Below are positions 25,340-34,308 of a stretch of 64,000 nt of DNA, in pieces; position 1 is the stretch's first letter, and each line of letters opens with the position of its first letter. The stretch comes from Leyella stercorea (GTDB taxonomy: Bacteria > Bacteroidota > Bacteroidia > Bacteroidales > Bacteroidaceae). The notes beneath the pieces were generated by a model, which saw nothing but the letters and a program-made list of their open reading frames with translations, ran no database searches and was not told the DNA's origin. Made by a program: the position numbers and the translations under genes. Location of the stretch: NCBI RefSeq assembly GCF_019052365.1, contig NZ_JAHQUY010000004.1, positions 1 to 64,000 on the forward strand, read 5' to 3'.

Positions 25340-26371
25340 ATGGCAGAAAAGAAAGCTACGGTCACATTCGACGCTATTATGCGCGACTTGAAGTCGGGGA
25401 AATACGCTCCGGTGTATATCCTCATGGGCGACGAGTCGTACTATATAGACCGTATTACCGATTACATAGCAGAAAATGTGCTCGACCCCGACGACCGCGA
25501 CTTCAATCAGACCGTGGTGTTCGGCGCGGATACCACCGCAGCACAGGTAGTGGATATGGCGAAGGGCTACCCCGTCATGCCGGCTGCGCATCGTGTGGTG
25601 ATAGTGAAGGAGGCGCAAGGACTCAAGTCGCTCGACGCCCTGGAGCGCTACTTCGAGAAACCGCTGGCGTCGACGCTACTCGTCATAGCCTACAAGAACG
25701 GCACCATCGACCGCCGAAAGAAGGTGGTGGGCAAGGCGGAGGCTGTAGGAGTGGTGTTCGAGAGCAAGAAAAAGCGCGACTACGAGCTTCCGGCGTTCAT
25801 CGAGACGTATCTGAAGAAGAATCATGTGGCGATCGACCCGAAGTCGGCTGCGATGATTGCAGAGCATATCGGTGCCGACCTCAGCCGACTCATTTCGGAG
25901 CTCGACAAGGTGATGATCTCGCTTCCCGACGACAACAGGCGCGTGACGCCCGACATTGTGGAGCGCGAGATTGGTGTGAGCAAGGAGTTCAACATCTTCG
26001 AACTGAAGACCGCCATCATCGAGCGCAACGTGTTCAAGGCAAACCAAATCGTGAAATACTTCGACAAGAACCCGAAGGCGGGATCGCTATTCTCGTGCCT
26101 GCCGTTGCTCTACACGTTCTTCCAAAACCTGATGGTGGCGTTCTACGCACCCGACAAAAACAACGATAATACCCTTGCCGCTTTTCTGGAACTAAAATCG
26201 GTGTGGGCTTTGAAAGACTATAGGGTGGGGATGCGCAATTTCTCTGCGATGAAGACTCTCCAGATTTTAGCCAAAATAAGAGAAACAGACGCCAAAAGTA
26301 AGGGTCTGGACAGTCTGAATACCTCTACAGACGACCTGATGAGGGAGCTTATCTTCTTCATTTTGCACTAA
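25340..26371 (+). CDS. holA: DNA polymerase III subunit delta
   Basis: Delta opens the sliding clamp within the clamp-loader complex. 343 residues from the ATG at 25340 (MAEKKATVTFDAIMRDLKSG); the open frame reaches back to 25274, but that part is a hydrophobic translation of the promoter region. The N-terminal AAA+-like domain shows PVYILMGDESYYIDRITDYI, FNQTVVFGAD and AAHRVVIVKEAQGL, and the lid/collar region contains LISELDKVMISLPD and ISKEF-like VSKEFNIFELKTAI. Length and motif order are normal. It ends at a clear terminator, so it is monocistronic. Confidence 0.93.
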   Translation: MAEKKATVTFDAIMRDLKSGKYAPVYILMGDESYYIDRITDYIAENVLDPDDRDFNQTVVFGADTTAAQVVDMAKGYPVMPAAHRVVIVKEAQGLKSLDALERYFEKPLASTLLVIAYKNGTIDRRKKVVGKAEAVGVVFESKKKRDYELPAFIETYLKKNHVAIDPKSAAMIAEHIGADLSRLISELDKVMISLPDDNRRVTPDIVEREIGVSKEFNIFELKTAIIERNVFKANQIVKYFDKNPKAGSLFSCLPLLYTFFQNLMVAFYAPDKNNDNTLAAFLELKSVWALKDYRVGMRNFSAMKTLQILAKIRETDAKSKGLDSLNTSTDDLMRELIFFILH

Positions 26372-26431
26372 AACAGCCCGTTTTTCGCCCCGATTTTCTC
26401 TAAAATAGAAATTCTGAAAGACCTTAATTTT

Positions 26432-26472
26432 TAGCCTAATTCCCTACGTTTCATGGGAGTTAGGCTATTTTT
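26432..26472 (+). terminator. Intrinsic terminator of holA
   Basis: TAGCCTAATTCCC (26432-26444) pairs with GGGAGTTAGGCTA (26455-26467), one wobble pair, 10-nt loop, then TTTTT. Confidence 0.88.
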
Positions 26473-27160
26473 GTGCCCTCGTACGTGGCACTTTTTTGAA
26501 ATTCTTTTCCCCTCGTTCGTAATTTTTCTGTTTTGCGAAAATCTGCAGTTTCCGAAGCCAAATTATTCACGTTTCGTATATCTTAACATAAAGAATTGTG
26601 CATTTACAAATTTAAATCAGGCGTTAATTTGTTTTTGTAAAGCTATATGCGTTTAATAAGATTTGTAAATGTAAATACTTTGGAATTGTGTATTTGTACT
26701 TTCTAATTCACAAATCAATAATTTGAAAGTGTGGTGATTATATAAATTCAATAATAATAAATCGGTGTAAACGCTTGAAAGACACCGAAATGTATGTTTA
26801 CGTTGTGTAAACACTTTCGAATATTCGCCAAATATCGGCTAAAATGCTCGATTGAATATTATTTAGCAGTTTAAACGCTTATGGTAAGCGCAATTATATC
26901 AGTGATTTATACTAAATCGTTAAATATAATGTTATATATGTATTTAGGCGTTTTTCGATATGCTTATCCACAAATCTACAAAACTATACGGCGTCCGATG
27001 TTCTGAAAAACAACTTTGTAAATGTGTACGAAAATATTGATTTTAAAATTTAAATTCAAAAACTTGCATTTGCTGTTTTTTTTGTTTAACTTTGTAAATG
27101 CAACGAAAAACGCCGAAAATGGCGGTTTTTGGCTTGCCTAACGTAAAAAGTAACTGTAAA
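26473..27160. promoter_or_regulatory. AT-rich 690-nt leader region of the HTH regulator with repeated motifs
   Basis: No gene. TTTGTAAATG occurs at 26662-26671, 27015-27024 and 27091-27100, and inverted at 26601-26610. GTTTAC/GTAAAC arms spaced by 5 nt lie at 26796-26812; related GTGTAAACGCTTG and GTTTAAACGCTTA lie near 26766 and 26871. One perfect DnaA box TTATCCACA is at 26964-26972. The promoter at 27064-27094 is at the right end. The repeats are plausible operator sites for the regulator at 27161; this is inference. Confidence 0.5.
27064..27094 (+). promoter_or_regulatory. Promoter of the HTH regulator
   Basis: TTG (27064-27066), 20 nt, then TAACTTTG (27087-27094). The transcript would start near 27100, downstream of the open-frame ATG at 27098, which places the real start at 27161. 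Confidence 0.6.
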
Positions 27161-27631
27161 ATGAAGGATAGAATCAAGAAAATTATGGAGATGCAGCGAA
27201 GCACCCAACAGGATTTCGCTGACCAACTGAAAATAGCTCCCGCCACTTTGAGCAGTATTTTCACAGGACGCACCCGCCCCACCTTGGCGATCGTCGACGC
27301 AATAAAAAGTCGCTACCCTCAGATCTCTACCGACTGGCTCATGTTCGGCAAGGGAGACATGCTCGTGAAGCAGGATGCGGAGGGCGAAAAGGATGCCGAC
27401 CGGAACGAAACTGAAAACGACCTGTTGGTTGATGCCGATTATGCGCCGAACGCAGAGCCGCACTATGGCGGATTCTCACCTGTTGAACCGGGCGTAAACC
27501 ATACTGCAAAAAGTGCTGATGTGGCAGGCTTCGCTATGAAAAGCGGCGAGGTGAAGCAGCGCCGAATCACCGAAATTCGCGTCTTTTACGACGATCAGAC
27601 CTGGGAAACCTTCGTTCCGAGTAATCCGTAA
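27161..27631 (+). CDS. Small HTH (XRE/phage-repressor-like) transcriptional regulator
   Basis: 156 residues from ATG at 27161. Residues 1-65 form a Cro/CI-type helix-turn-helix: QQDFADQLKIAPATLSSIFT is the two-helix reader, followed by GRTRPTLAIVDAIKSRYPQI and STDWLMFGKGDM, a Bacteroidota-typical continuation. The rest (about 70-156) is acidic and probably disordered, ending in a short strand pair (ITEIRVFYDDQTWETFVP) of unknown role. The longer frame from 27098 overlaps the promoter. It is preceded by a long leader with repeated candidate operators, which suggests autoregulation. It is not inside a recognisable prophage. Confidence 0.82.
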   Translation: MKDRIKKIMEMQRSTQQDFADQLKIAPATLSSIFTGRTRPTLAIVDAIKSRYPQISTDWLMFGKGDMLVKQDAEGEKDADRNETENDLLVDADYAPNAEPHYGGFSPVEPGVNHTAKSADVAGFAMKSGEVKQRRITEIRVFYDDQTWETFVPSNP

Positions 27632-27653
27632 GGCTTCCTGTCGCCTTCGGCAC

Positions 27654-27681
27654 GCAACTCTGCCCGCAACAGCAGAGTTGC
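27654..27681. other. Stem-loop between the HTH regulator and the DUF2723 gene
   Basis: Perfect 10-bp stem GCAACTCTGC (27654-27663) and GCAGAGTTGC (27672-27681), 8-nt loop, no T-run. Possible factor-dependent 3' end. Confidence 0.5.
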
Positions 27682-27715
27682 TATGCTCGCAGGTTAAATA
27701 TCATTAACTGTTTTC

Positions 27716-27742
27716 TTGTGAAAATAATAATTTGTATCTTTG
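27716..27742 (+). promoter_or_regulatory. Promoter of the DUF2723 gene
   Basis: TTG at 27716-27718 and TATCTTTG at 27735-27742 (spacing 16, somewhat short); leader about 75 nt to the ATG at 27823. Confidence 0.5.
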
Positions 27743-27822
27743 CACCTTACTAATTATAAGTAATAACGGTGCTCGCACCTTATTAAATAGGTACATAAAA
27801 TCAAATATTATATAAATATTCA

Positions 27823-30800
27823 ATGAAACAGTACAAATTAGTGAACAATGTGCTTGGCTGGCTCACGTTCTTCGTGGCGGCTTTCGTATATTGTTCTACG
27901 ATTGAGCCGACAGCCAGCTTCTGGGACTGTCCTGAATTTATCACAACGGGTTACAAACTCGAAGTAGGTCATCCGCCTGGAGCACCTTTCTTTATGCTTA
28001 CCGCAAACCTGTTCTCGCAGTTTGCAAGCGATCCGTCGCAGGTTGCGCGTATGGTAAACACGATGAGCGCATTGCTCAGTGCCACCACGATCCTGTTCCT
28101 GTTCTGGAGTATCACGCACCTTGCGCGCAAACTCATTCTTAAGGATTGGAGCGAGCTGACTCTCGGCAAACTCATCGCTATAGAGGCTTCTGGCTTGGTG
28201 GGCGCACTCATCTACACTTTCTCAGACACATTCTGGTTCTCTGCTGTAGAGGGCGAGGTTTATGCCTATTCGTCAGCGTTCACAGCTATCGTTTTCTGGC
28301 TCATTCTGAAGTGGGAAGATCACGCCGACGAGCCTCACAGCGACCGCTGGCTGGTGCTTATCGCATACATGACTGGTCTTTCAATCGGTGTTCACCTGTT
28401 GAACCTGCTTTGTCTGCCGGCTATTGTGCTTGTATACTGCTACCGCCGCTTCCCGAACATCGAGCTTAAGGGTTCGCTCATAGCGCTTGTAGGCTCGTTC
28501 ATCCTCGTGGCTGCCGTGCTCTACGGCGTCGTTCCGGGCATCATCACCGTGGCAGGTTGGTTCGAACTCCTGTTCGTGAACACTCTCGGATGTCCGTTCA
28601 ATACGGGCGAAATCATCTATATCGTGCTGCTCGTTGCTATTGTTATTTGGGCAATATACGAGTCGTACGTCGACAAGAGCTTTAAGCGTCAGAACGTTTC
28701 GTTCGTTCTTGCGGTGGGTATGCTCGGCATCCCGTTCCGTGGAATGACATGGAGCGCAGCTATCCTTGGCTTGGTGATACTCGCAGCTATCTATTTCGGC
28801 TTGAACTATCGCAAAAAGATTGGCAAGGACCTTGTTCCTGTGGTTACATCACGCTTCAAGAACACCGCTCTGCTCTGCATGCTGATGCTTATGATCGGCT
28901 ATTCGAGCTACGCAGTCATCGTTATCCGCTCGGCTGCTAACCCGCCGATGGACCAGAACTCGCCGGAGGACGTGTTCACACTCGGCTCTTATCTCAGCCG
29001 CGACCAGTACGGCGACTCACCGCTGCTCTACGGACAGGCTTACACTTCGCAGGTGGCTTACGACGTCGACGGCAATATGTGCGTGCCTAAGCACAAGGAA
29101 GGTGCTGCTATCTGGCAGCGCAAGGAGAAGGCTTCTAAGGATGAGAAGGACTCTTACTTCGTGGTTTCGCATAAGGACAAGATCATATATGCTCAGAATA
29201 TGCTCTTCCCACGTATGCACTCGTCGGCTCATGCTGGAGCTTACGAGAACTGGATGGGAGGCGTTGAGGGCACTCAGGTGCCTTACGACCGTTGCGGCGA
29301 GCCTGTGATGGTGAAGATGCCTACTCAGATGGAGAACATCCGCTTCTTCCTCTCTTATCAGTGCAACTTCATGTACTGGCGCTACTTCATGTGGAACTTC
29401 GCCGGACGTCAGAACGATATTCAGGGCAACGGCGAGCCTGAGCATGGCAACTGGATAACCGGTATATCGTTCATCGACGACTGGATGCTTGGTGACCAGA
29501 GTAAGATGCCGGCTGAACTGAAGGCTAACAAGGGTCACAACGTGTTCTACTGTCTGCCTCTCCTGCTCGGACTCATCGGTCTTTTCTGGCAGGCTTGGCG
29601 CGGTCAGCGCGGCATCCGCCAGTTCTGGGTTGTGTTCTTCCTCTTCTTTATGACTGGTCTTGCCATCGTGCTCTACCTTAACCAGACTCCGCAGCAGCCG
29701 CGTGAGCGCGACTATGCTTATGCAGGCTCGTTCTACGCTTACGCTATCTGGTGTGGTCTTGGTGTTCTGGCTATCTACGATATGCTCAAGAAGAAGATAA
29801 ATTGCAACGATGTCGCTGTAGCCGGTGTTGTAGGCGTAGCCTGTCTGCTCGTGCCTATACAGATGGCTTCGCAGACCTGGGACGACCACGACCGCAGCGG
29901 ACGCTATACTTGCCGCGACTTCGGTCAGAACTATCTCATGACGTTGCAGGATAAGGGCAATCCTATCATCTTCACCAACGGCGACAACGATACCTTCCCA
30001 CTTTGGTACAACCAGGAGACTGAGGGCGTGCGTACAGACGCTCGTGTCTGCAACCTCTCTTATTTGCAGACAGACTGGTATATCGACCAGATGAAGCGTC
30101 CGGCTTACGATTCGCCTTCTGTGCCTATCACTTGGCCGCGTATCGACTTCTGCTCGGGAACAAACGACTATATCGAGGTTAAACCTGGAATGAAGCAGCA
30201 GCTTCTCGAGTTCTACCGCGATTATCCGCAGGAGGCGCGCGCTGCGTTCGGCGATGAGCCGTTCGAGTTGAAGAACATTTTGAAGTATTGGGTGCGCTCT
30301 AAGGATAGCGACACGCACATAATTCCTACAGATACGCTCTATATCACTATCGACAAGGAGGCTGTGCGCCGCTCTGGCATGATGATGGCAAGCGATACTA
30401 TCCCAGATCGCATGGTTATCTCGCTCGCCGGCAAGCGTGCTATCTATAAGAACGACCTTATGATGCTCGAGATGCTTGCACAGTGCAACTGGGAGCGTCC
30501 GTTGTATGTGGCTACAACCGTGGGTTCTGACAACTACATGAATCTCGGTGACAACTTCGTGCAGGAGGGTCTGGCTTACCGCATAACGCCGTTCAACACT
30601 AAGGCACCCGGAGCTAAGAACTTCGACACGGAAAAGACGTATAACAACGTGATGAACCGCTTCAAGTGGGGCGGTCTTGACAAGCCGGGACTATACATCG
30701 ACGAGACTGTGATGCGCATGTGCTACACTCATCGCCACCTCTTTGCTACTCTTGCCATGCAGCTCATCGCTGAAGGTCAGAACGCAAAGGCCGAGAAAGT

Positions 30801-31155
30801 GCTCCGTAAGTCGGAGAAGGTGCTGCCGGAGTATAATGTGCCCTACACATTCATGTCTGGTGCAAGCGATTTGGCGCGTGCTTACGCCCTTATCGGCAAG
30901 AAGGCTGACGCTGCGTGCATCCTCAACAAGGTTTGGGCTGACGCAAAGAGCTACGCCGACTACTATCTGCAGCTCACAGGTTCGCGCTTTATGATGTCGC
31001 AGAACGAGGTTCTTCGCCAGCTCTACATCATGCAGAACATCGCTGACATGACTCAGGCTTGCGATAAGAATCTCGCCAACAAGCGTCTTAAGACCGTTAA
31101 TGCCCTCTACGCTGTATATCAGGCGAAGGGTGGCACGCCTTATCAAGGCGAATAA
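27823..31155 (+). CDS. DUF2723 polytopic membrane glycosyltransferase (GT-C-like)
   Basis: 1110 residues. The first 690 or so carry a dozen hydrophobic helices with the family signature SFWDCPEFITTGYKLEVGHP, then PPGAPFFML; the acidic DCPE region is the expected catalytic loop of a GT-C fold like protein O-mannosyltransferases. The soluble C-terminal part (about 700-1110) contains FTNGDNDTFPLWYNQETEGV and TPR-like helices near the end (AEKVLRKSEKVL). Bacteroidota carry a general protein O-glycosylation system, and DUF2723 proteins have been proposed as membrane transferases in glycoprotein assembly; this role is family-level inference. Own promoter; the deacetylase follows after 129 nt. Confidence 0.9.
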   Translation: MKQYKLVNNVLGWLTFFVAAFVYCSTIEPTASFWDCPEFITTGYKLEVGHPPGAPFFMLTANLFSQFASDPSQVARMVNTMSALLSATTILFLFWSITHLARKLILKDWSELTLGKLIAIEASGLVGALIYTFSDTFWFSAVEGEVYAYSSAFTAIVFWLILKWEDHADEPHSDRWLVLIAYMTGLSIGVHLLNLLCLPAIVLVYCYRRFPNIELKGSLIALVGSFILVAAVLYGVVPGIITVAGWFELLFVNTLGCPFNTGEIIYIVLLVAIVIWAIYESYVDKSFKRQNVSFVLAVGMLGIPFRGMTWSAAILGLVILAAIYFGLNYRKKIGKDLVPVVTSRFKNTALLCMLMLMIGYSSYAVIVIRSAANPPMDQNSPEDVFTLGSYLSRDQYGDSPLLYGQAYTSQVAYDVDGNMCVPKHKEGAAIWQRKEKASKDEKDSYFVVSHKDKIIYAQNMLFPRMHSSAHAGAYENWMGGVEGTQVPYDRCGEPVMVKMPTQMENIRFFLSYQCNFMYWRYFMWNFAGRQNDIQGNGEPEHGNWITGISFIDDWMLGDQSKMPAELKANKGHNVFYCLPLLLGLIGLFWQAWRGQRGIRQFWVVFFLFFMTGLAIVLYLNQTPQQPRERDYAYAGSFYAYAIWCGLGVLAIYDMLKKKINCNDVAVAGVVGVACLLVPIQMASQTWDDHDRSGRYTCRDFGQNYLMTLQDKGNPIIFTNGDNDTFPLWYNQETEGVRTDARVCNLSYLQTDWYIDQMKRPAYDSPSVPITWPRIDFCSGTNDYIEVKPGMKQQLLEFYRDYPQEARAAFGDEPFELKNILKYWVRSKDSDTHIIPTDTLYITIDKEAVRRSGMMMASDTIPDRMVISLAGKRAIYKNDLMMLEMLAQCNWERPLYVATTVGSDNYMNLGDNFVQEGLAYRITPFNTKAPGAKNFDTEKTYNNVMNRFKWGGLDKPGLYIDETVMRMCYTHRHLFATLAMQLIAEGQNAKAEKVLRKSEKVLPEYNVPYTFMSGASDLARAYALIGKKADAACILNKVWADAKSYADYYLQLTGSRFMMSQNEVLRQLYIMQNIADMTQACDKNLANKRLKTVNALYAVYQAKGGTPYQGE

Positions 31156-31284
31156 GCGCAACGGTGAACAAGCAAAGTACGTTGGTTAATGGACAAAGTA
31201 CGACTTGAATAGACATGTACTACGGCTATATTACGCAAAGTACGACTAAGAGTAAACAAAACGACGAAGAATAAATAGTCAGCA

Positions 31285-31896
31285 ATGTTTATAGAACAAC
31301 CATCAATATGGCTTCGATGGCTCTATCCGAGAGCGTCGTGGAGAATGGACCACAATGACCATTCGGTGTATCTCACGTTTGATGACGGACCGATACCCGA
31401 GTCGACACCGTTCATTCTCCAGACGCTGAAGGAGTTCGGTATACACGCCACCTTCTTCATGGTGGGCGACAACGTGCGCAAGTATCCCGAACTCTACAAG
31501 CAGATTGTGGCAGAGGGACATCAGGTAGGCAACCACACGTATCATCATTTGGGCGGCTTCAAGCACTTCACCCATACATACGTGAAGGATACCAACAAGG
31601 CTAATGAGCTGATTGGTTCCCACCTGTTCCGTCCGCCGCACGGCTGCATGAGTCATGCAGAGTATCTGTGGCTGCGCCGCAAGTATCGCATTGTGATGTG
31701 GGACCTTGTGACGCGCGACTACTCTAAATGGCTTACTGCCGACGATGTTGTGGAGAATGTGAAGCGATACGCTCGCAACGGCTCAATCATCACGTTTCAC
31801 GACTCGTTGAAGAGCATCGAGAAGCTGAAGACCGCCTTGCCCCGTTCGCTGCAATGGCTGAAGGATCAGGGATACAGCTTCAAGGTTTTCGATTAA
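31285..31896 (+). CDS. Polysaccharide deacetylase (NodB/CE4 family)
   Basis: 203 residues, a complete compact NodB domain removing acetyl groups from N-acetylated sugars with a metal ion. Motif 1 is LTFDDGPIPE (catalytic Asp and metal Asp, about 30-37), motif 2 is GNHTYHH (metal His pair, about 81-87), motif 3 is FRPPHGCM, motif 4 is MWDLVTRDYSKW and motif 5 is IITFHDS. All catalytic positions are present. No signal peptide is visible, so it is likely cytoplasmic or peripheral, unusual for peptidoglycan deacetylases. It follows DUF2723 in the same direction after 129 nt that contains three copies of CAAAGTACG. Confidence 0.92.
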   Translation: MFIEQPSIWLRWLYPRASWRMDHNDHSVYLTFDDGPIPESTPFILQTLKEFGIHATFFMVGDNVRKYPELYKQIVAEGHQVGNHTYHHLGGFKHFTHTYVKDTNKANELIGSHLFRPPHGCMSHAEYLWLRRKYRIVMWDLVTRDYSKWLTADDVVENVKRYARNGSIITFHDSLKSIEKLKTALPRSLQWLKDQGYSFKVFD

Positions 31897-31934
31897 AATG
31901 AAGATTAGGATTTGATTTTATTGAAATAATCCAC

Positions 31935-32091
31935 AACATCTTAATTGATGATTTTATGATATAATCAAGAATGTCTTGATGGTAATCCATTACATATATG
32001 ACATGGTTATCCATAACATCTTAATGTTGATTATATTTATAAAATCAAATAACATCTGAAATGGTGATTTTATGACAAACAGCATAACATC
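31935..32091. repeat. Imperfect leader repeats upstream of and into queG
   Basis: AACATCTTAATTGATGATTT (31935), AACATCTTAATGTTGATT (32015), AACATCTGAAATGGTGATTT (32051) and AACATCTGAACTGATAAA (32086). The first and third are the most alike, both continuing TTATGA. The third runs into the queG ATG and the fourth lies inside the gene. Confidence 0.7.
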
Positions 32092-33007
32092 TGAACTGAT
32101 AAAAGCCGAGGCAAAGAGTCTCGGCTTTTTTGCTTGTGGTATAGCGAAGGCGGATGCCGTTGAGCAGAGTGTTGTAGACAGCTACCGCCGTTGGATAGCA
32201 GAAGGCTGTAATGCCAGCATGGCCTATCTTGAGAACTATCCCGATAAACGTTTCGACCCGCGCCTGCTTGTGCCTGGCGTGCGCAGCATTGTGTCTGTGG
32301 CGCTCAACTATGCGCCGTCGCGCCGTATGCCCACAGACGCGCCGCAATTTGCGTCGTACGCATTGGGTAAGGACTATCATGATGTAGTGAAGCACAAGCT
32401 CTCCCAACTGGCAGAGCGACTCGGTTTTGAGCTTAGCGACCAGGTGCGCGCCTTCTGCGACTCAGCGCCCGTGCTTGAACGCTATTGGGCTGTGCGGGCA
32501 GGGTTGGGCTGGATAGGACGCAACCATCAGCTCATAATACCTCATGCCGGCTCGATGTTCTTCCTCGGTGAGTTGTTTTTGCCCGTAGAAGTGGACTACG
32601 ACAAGCCGATGGAGTCGCGTTGCGGCACGTGCAACAACTGTGTTGAGGCTTGTCCTACGCAGGCGTTGAAGCGCAATGAAGACGGCGACACCTGTAAGTT
32701 CGACAGCAGGCTTTGCCTAAACTATCAGACGATAGAGAATCGCGGTGAAATTCCCGACGAACTTGCAGCAAAACTCGCACCTTATATATATGGTTGCGAC
32801 CGCTGCCAGTCGGCATGTCCGTGGAATCGCTTCGCTGTGCCCAATACAACGCCTGAGCTGCAGCCTTCAGACGAGCTGCTTGCGATGAAGCGCGAGGACT
32901 GGCTTACGCTTACAGAGGAAGAATATCGCAAGCTGTTCAAGGGGAGTGCGGTGAAACGCGCGAAGTATGCGGGGCTTATGAGGAATATTAAGGATGCACT
33001 GGAATGA
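32072..33007 (+). CDS. queG: Epoxyqueuosine reductase
   Basis: Catalyses the last step of queuosine synthesis in tRNA, reducing epoxyqueuosine with a cobalamin cofactor and two [4Fe-4S] clusters. 311 residues. The N-terminal cobalamin-binding half contains CGIAKADAVEQ, MAYLENYPDKRFDPRLLVPG, the proton-donor region FCDSAPVLERYWAVRAGLGW and IGRNHQLI. The ferredoxin part has CGTCNNCVEACP (about 182-193) and CDRCQSACPWNRF (about 240-252). All eight cluster cysteines appear present. It starts at ATG 32072 within an unusual repeat-bearing leader. It ends convergently to the DUF1460 gene, with hairpin repeats between. Confidence 0.95.
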   Translation: MTNSITSELIKAEAKSLGFFACGIAKADAVEQSVVDSYRRWIAEGCNASMAYLENYPDKRFDPRLLVPGVRSIVSVALNYAPSRRMPTDAPQFASYALGKDYHDVVKHKLSQLAERLGFELSDQVRAFCDSAPVLERYWAVRAGLGWIGRNHQLIIPHAGSMFFLGELFLPVEVDYDKPMESRCGTCNNCVEACPTQALKRNEDGDTCKFDSRLCLNYQTIENRGEIPDELAAKLAPYIYGCDRCQSACPWNRFAVPNTTPELQPSDELLAMKREDWLTLTEEEYRKLFKGSAVKRAKYAGLMRNIKDALE

Positions 33008-33055
33008 GTTTTTTTCTTGATTGGTGTACTTCTTGCTTTGGCAAGCGGCAAAGCT

Positions 33056-33295
33056 ATATTTCTTGGTTGGTGCACTTGAGACAAGTGCACCCCCTGAGAG
33101 TAGTGGTAAGAGTCAATTGATTCTTACAATTCTGATATTTCTTGGTTGGTGCACTTGAGACAAGCGCACCCCCTGAGAGTAGTGGTAAGAGTCAATTGAT
33201 TCTTACAATTCTGATATTTCTTGGTTGGTGCACTTGAGACAAGTGCACCCCCTGATGGTAGTGGTAAGAATCAGTTGATTCTTACGATTCTGATG
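33056..33295. repeat. 79-bp tandem repeat, three copies, carrying hairpins and the 3' codons of DUF1460
   Basis: TCTTGGTTGG recurs at 33061, 33140 and 33219, an exact 79-nt period. Each unit has a 10-bp stem GGTGCACTTG/CAAGTGCACC with loop AGA (one change in copy 2) and a near-palindrome around TCAATTGA. The third unit contains the last eight codons and stop of the DUF1460 gene, so the repeat arose by duplicating a gene end with its hairpin. A decayed fourth copy may lie at 33010-33055. Confidence 0.93.
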
Positions 33296-34278
33296 CCCAC
33301 TTGCGACGGATGCTTCTGCATATAATCGTGCAGCGTCATGGGTTCCTCCACCACTTTCTTATGAATCTGCGACGCGTTCAGCATGTGCAGTCCGTCTTTA
33401 TGCCACACTGCGATGCCGATATGCGATGTGTCGAGACCCTTTTTCTTTGTAATGATAGCGATGATGTCGCCGTCGTGTATGGCAGAACGCAGCAGTTTCG
33501 TATTCTTGATGTCACCCTTCGGTATATACATGTAAGTATTGCCCGACAGGCGGCGTTCCATTTCTGCAATCGGCTTCACCATTTCTGGGTTGTTCTTCAG
33601 CATCGGATAGGCGTCGGTGTGCGTGCTCATGAAGCTGATAGAGAGCGTCTGTCGAGTGTTGAACGGCGGATTAGGCGTGTTTATTTCGCGAACGAAGCCG
33701 TCCTTTGTGTTCTCTTCAATCCACTCCGTGAAGTAATGCTGGCGAGCCGAGTAGTCGACGTTGCCATCAACGTAGCGAATGCGTCGCAGGAAGTGGAGAT
33801 AGTCGGCGTAAGAGGTGCGGTTGTGCTTCACGCATTCGTAGACGGCGAGCACGTTCTCCACGTACGTAGTGCAGTCGAGCTGTCGCAGATTGACCACAAG
33901 ATTCTCCTTACTGTCGTTCTCGAGCGTCTTTGCCACGTACGGAATGCCGCAGAAGCTGCGTGCTATGTGCAGCAACAGCAGTTGTCGCTGTCGGTCGGCG
34001 TCGATGTTCTGCGCTATTGACGCCTTGTATTTCAGCGCCTTGCTGATGTGCTGCATCACGAGCGAGCTGTCGTTCGGGGCAGATTGCACTTCGAACGCAG
34101 GTTTTATTGTTTTTTGTGTAGAGTCGTGTAGCGAAGCGTCAGCCTGTTTCGCTACACGACTTGTTTGTTTTGCGGCAGTTGCAGACTGTTCTACGGCAGG
34201 AGCAGACTGTTTTGGAGCCGCGTTGCATTGCGCCATCAGCGTTGCTGAGGCTATGATTGTTAAGAATGTTGCTTTCAT
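33271..34278 (-). CDS. DUF1460 amidase-like protein (NlpC/P60-related fold)
   Basis: 335 residues with signal sequence MKATFLTIIASATLMAQC; the Cys could be lipidated. A low-complexity Ala/Lys/Gln stretch (about 20-55, SAPAVEQSATAAKQTSR) links to the DUF1460 domain. RQLDCTTYVENVLAVYE holds the likely nucleophile Cys near 131, and DTSHIGIAVWHKDGLHML the His near 283. The family is thought to act on peptidoglycan fragments, as N-acetylmuramoyl-alanine-type amidases. Last gene of a minus-strand run Gfo/Idh-DUF4421-DUF1460 with gaps of 50 and 30 nt. Its final codons are copied in the downstream 79-bp repeats. Confidence 0.88.
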   Translation of the reverse strand: MKATFLTIIASATLMAQCNAAPKQSAPAVEQSATAAKQTSRVAKQADASLHDSTQKTIKPAFEVQSAPNDSSLVMQHISKALKYKASIAQNIDADRQRQLLLLHIARSFCGIPYVAKTLENDSKENLVVNLRQLDCTTYVENVLAVYECVKHNRTSYADYLHFLRRIRYVDGNVDYSARQHYFTEWIEENTKDGFVREINTPNPPFNTRQTLSISFMSTHTDAYPMLKNNPEMVKPIAEMERRLSGNTYMYIPKGDIKNTKLLRSAIHDGDIIAIITKKKGLDTSHIGIAVWHKDGLHMLNASQIHKKVVEEPMTLHDYMQKHPSQVGIRIVRIN

Positions 34279-34308
34279 AATTGAATTTGTTAGGCTTGGA
34301 CTCCTTTG

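Noticed and set aside
26900..27020. Chromosome replication origin
   Set aside because: The region is AT-rich with one perfect DnaA box (26964-26972), but no cluster of boxes and no dnaA, parA or gidA nearby.
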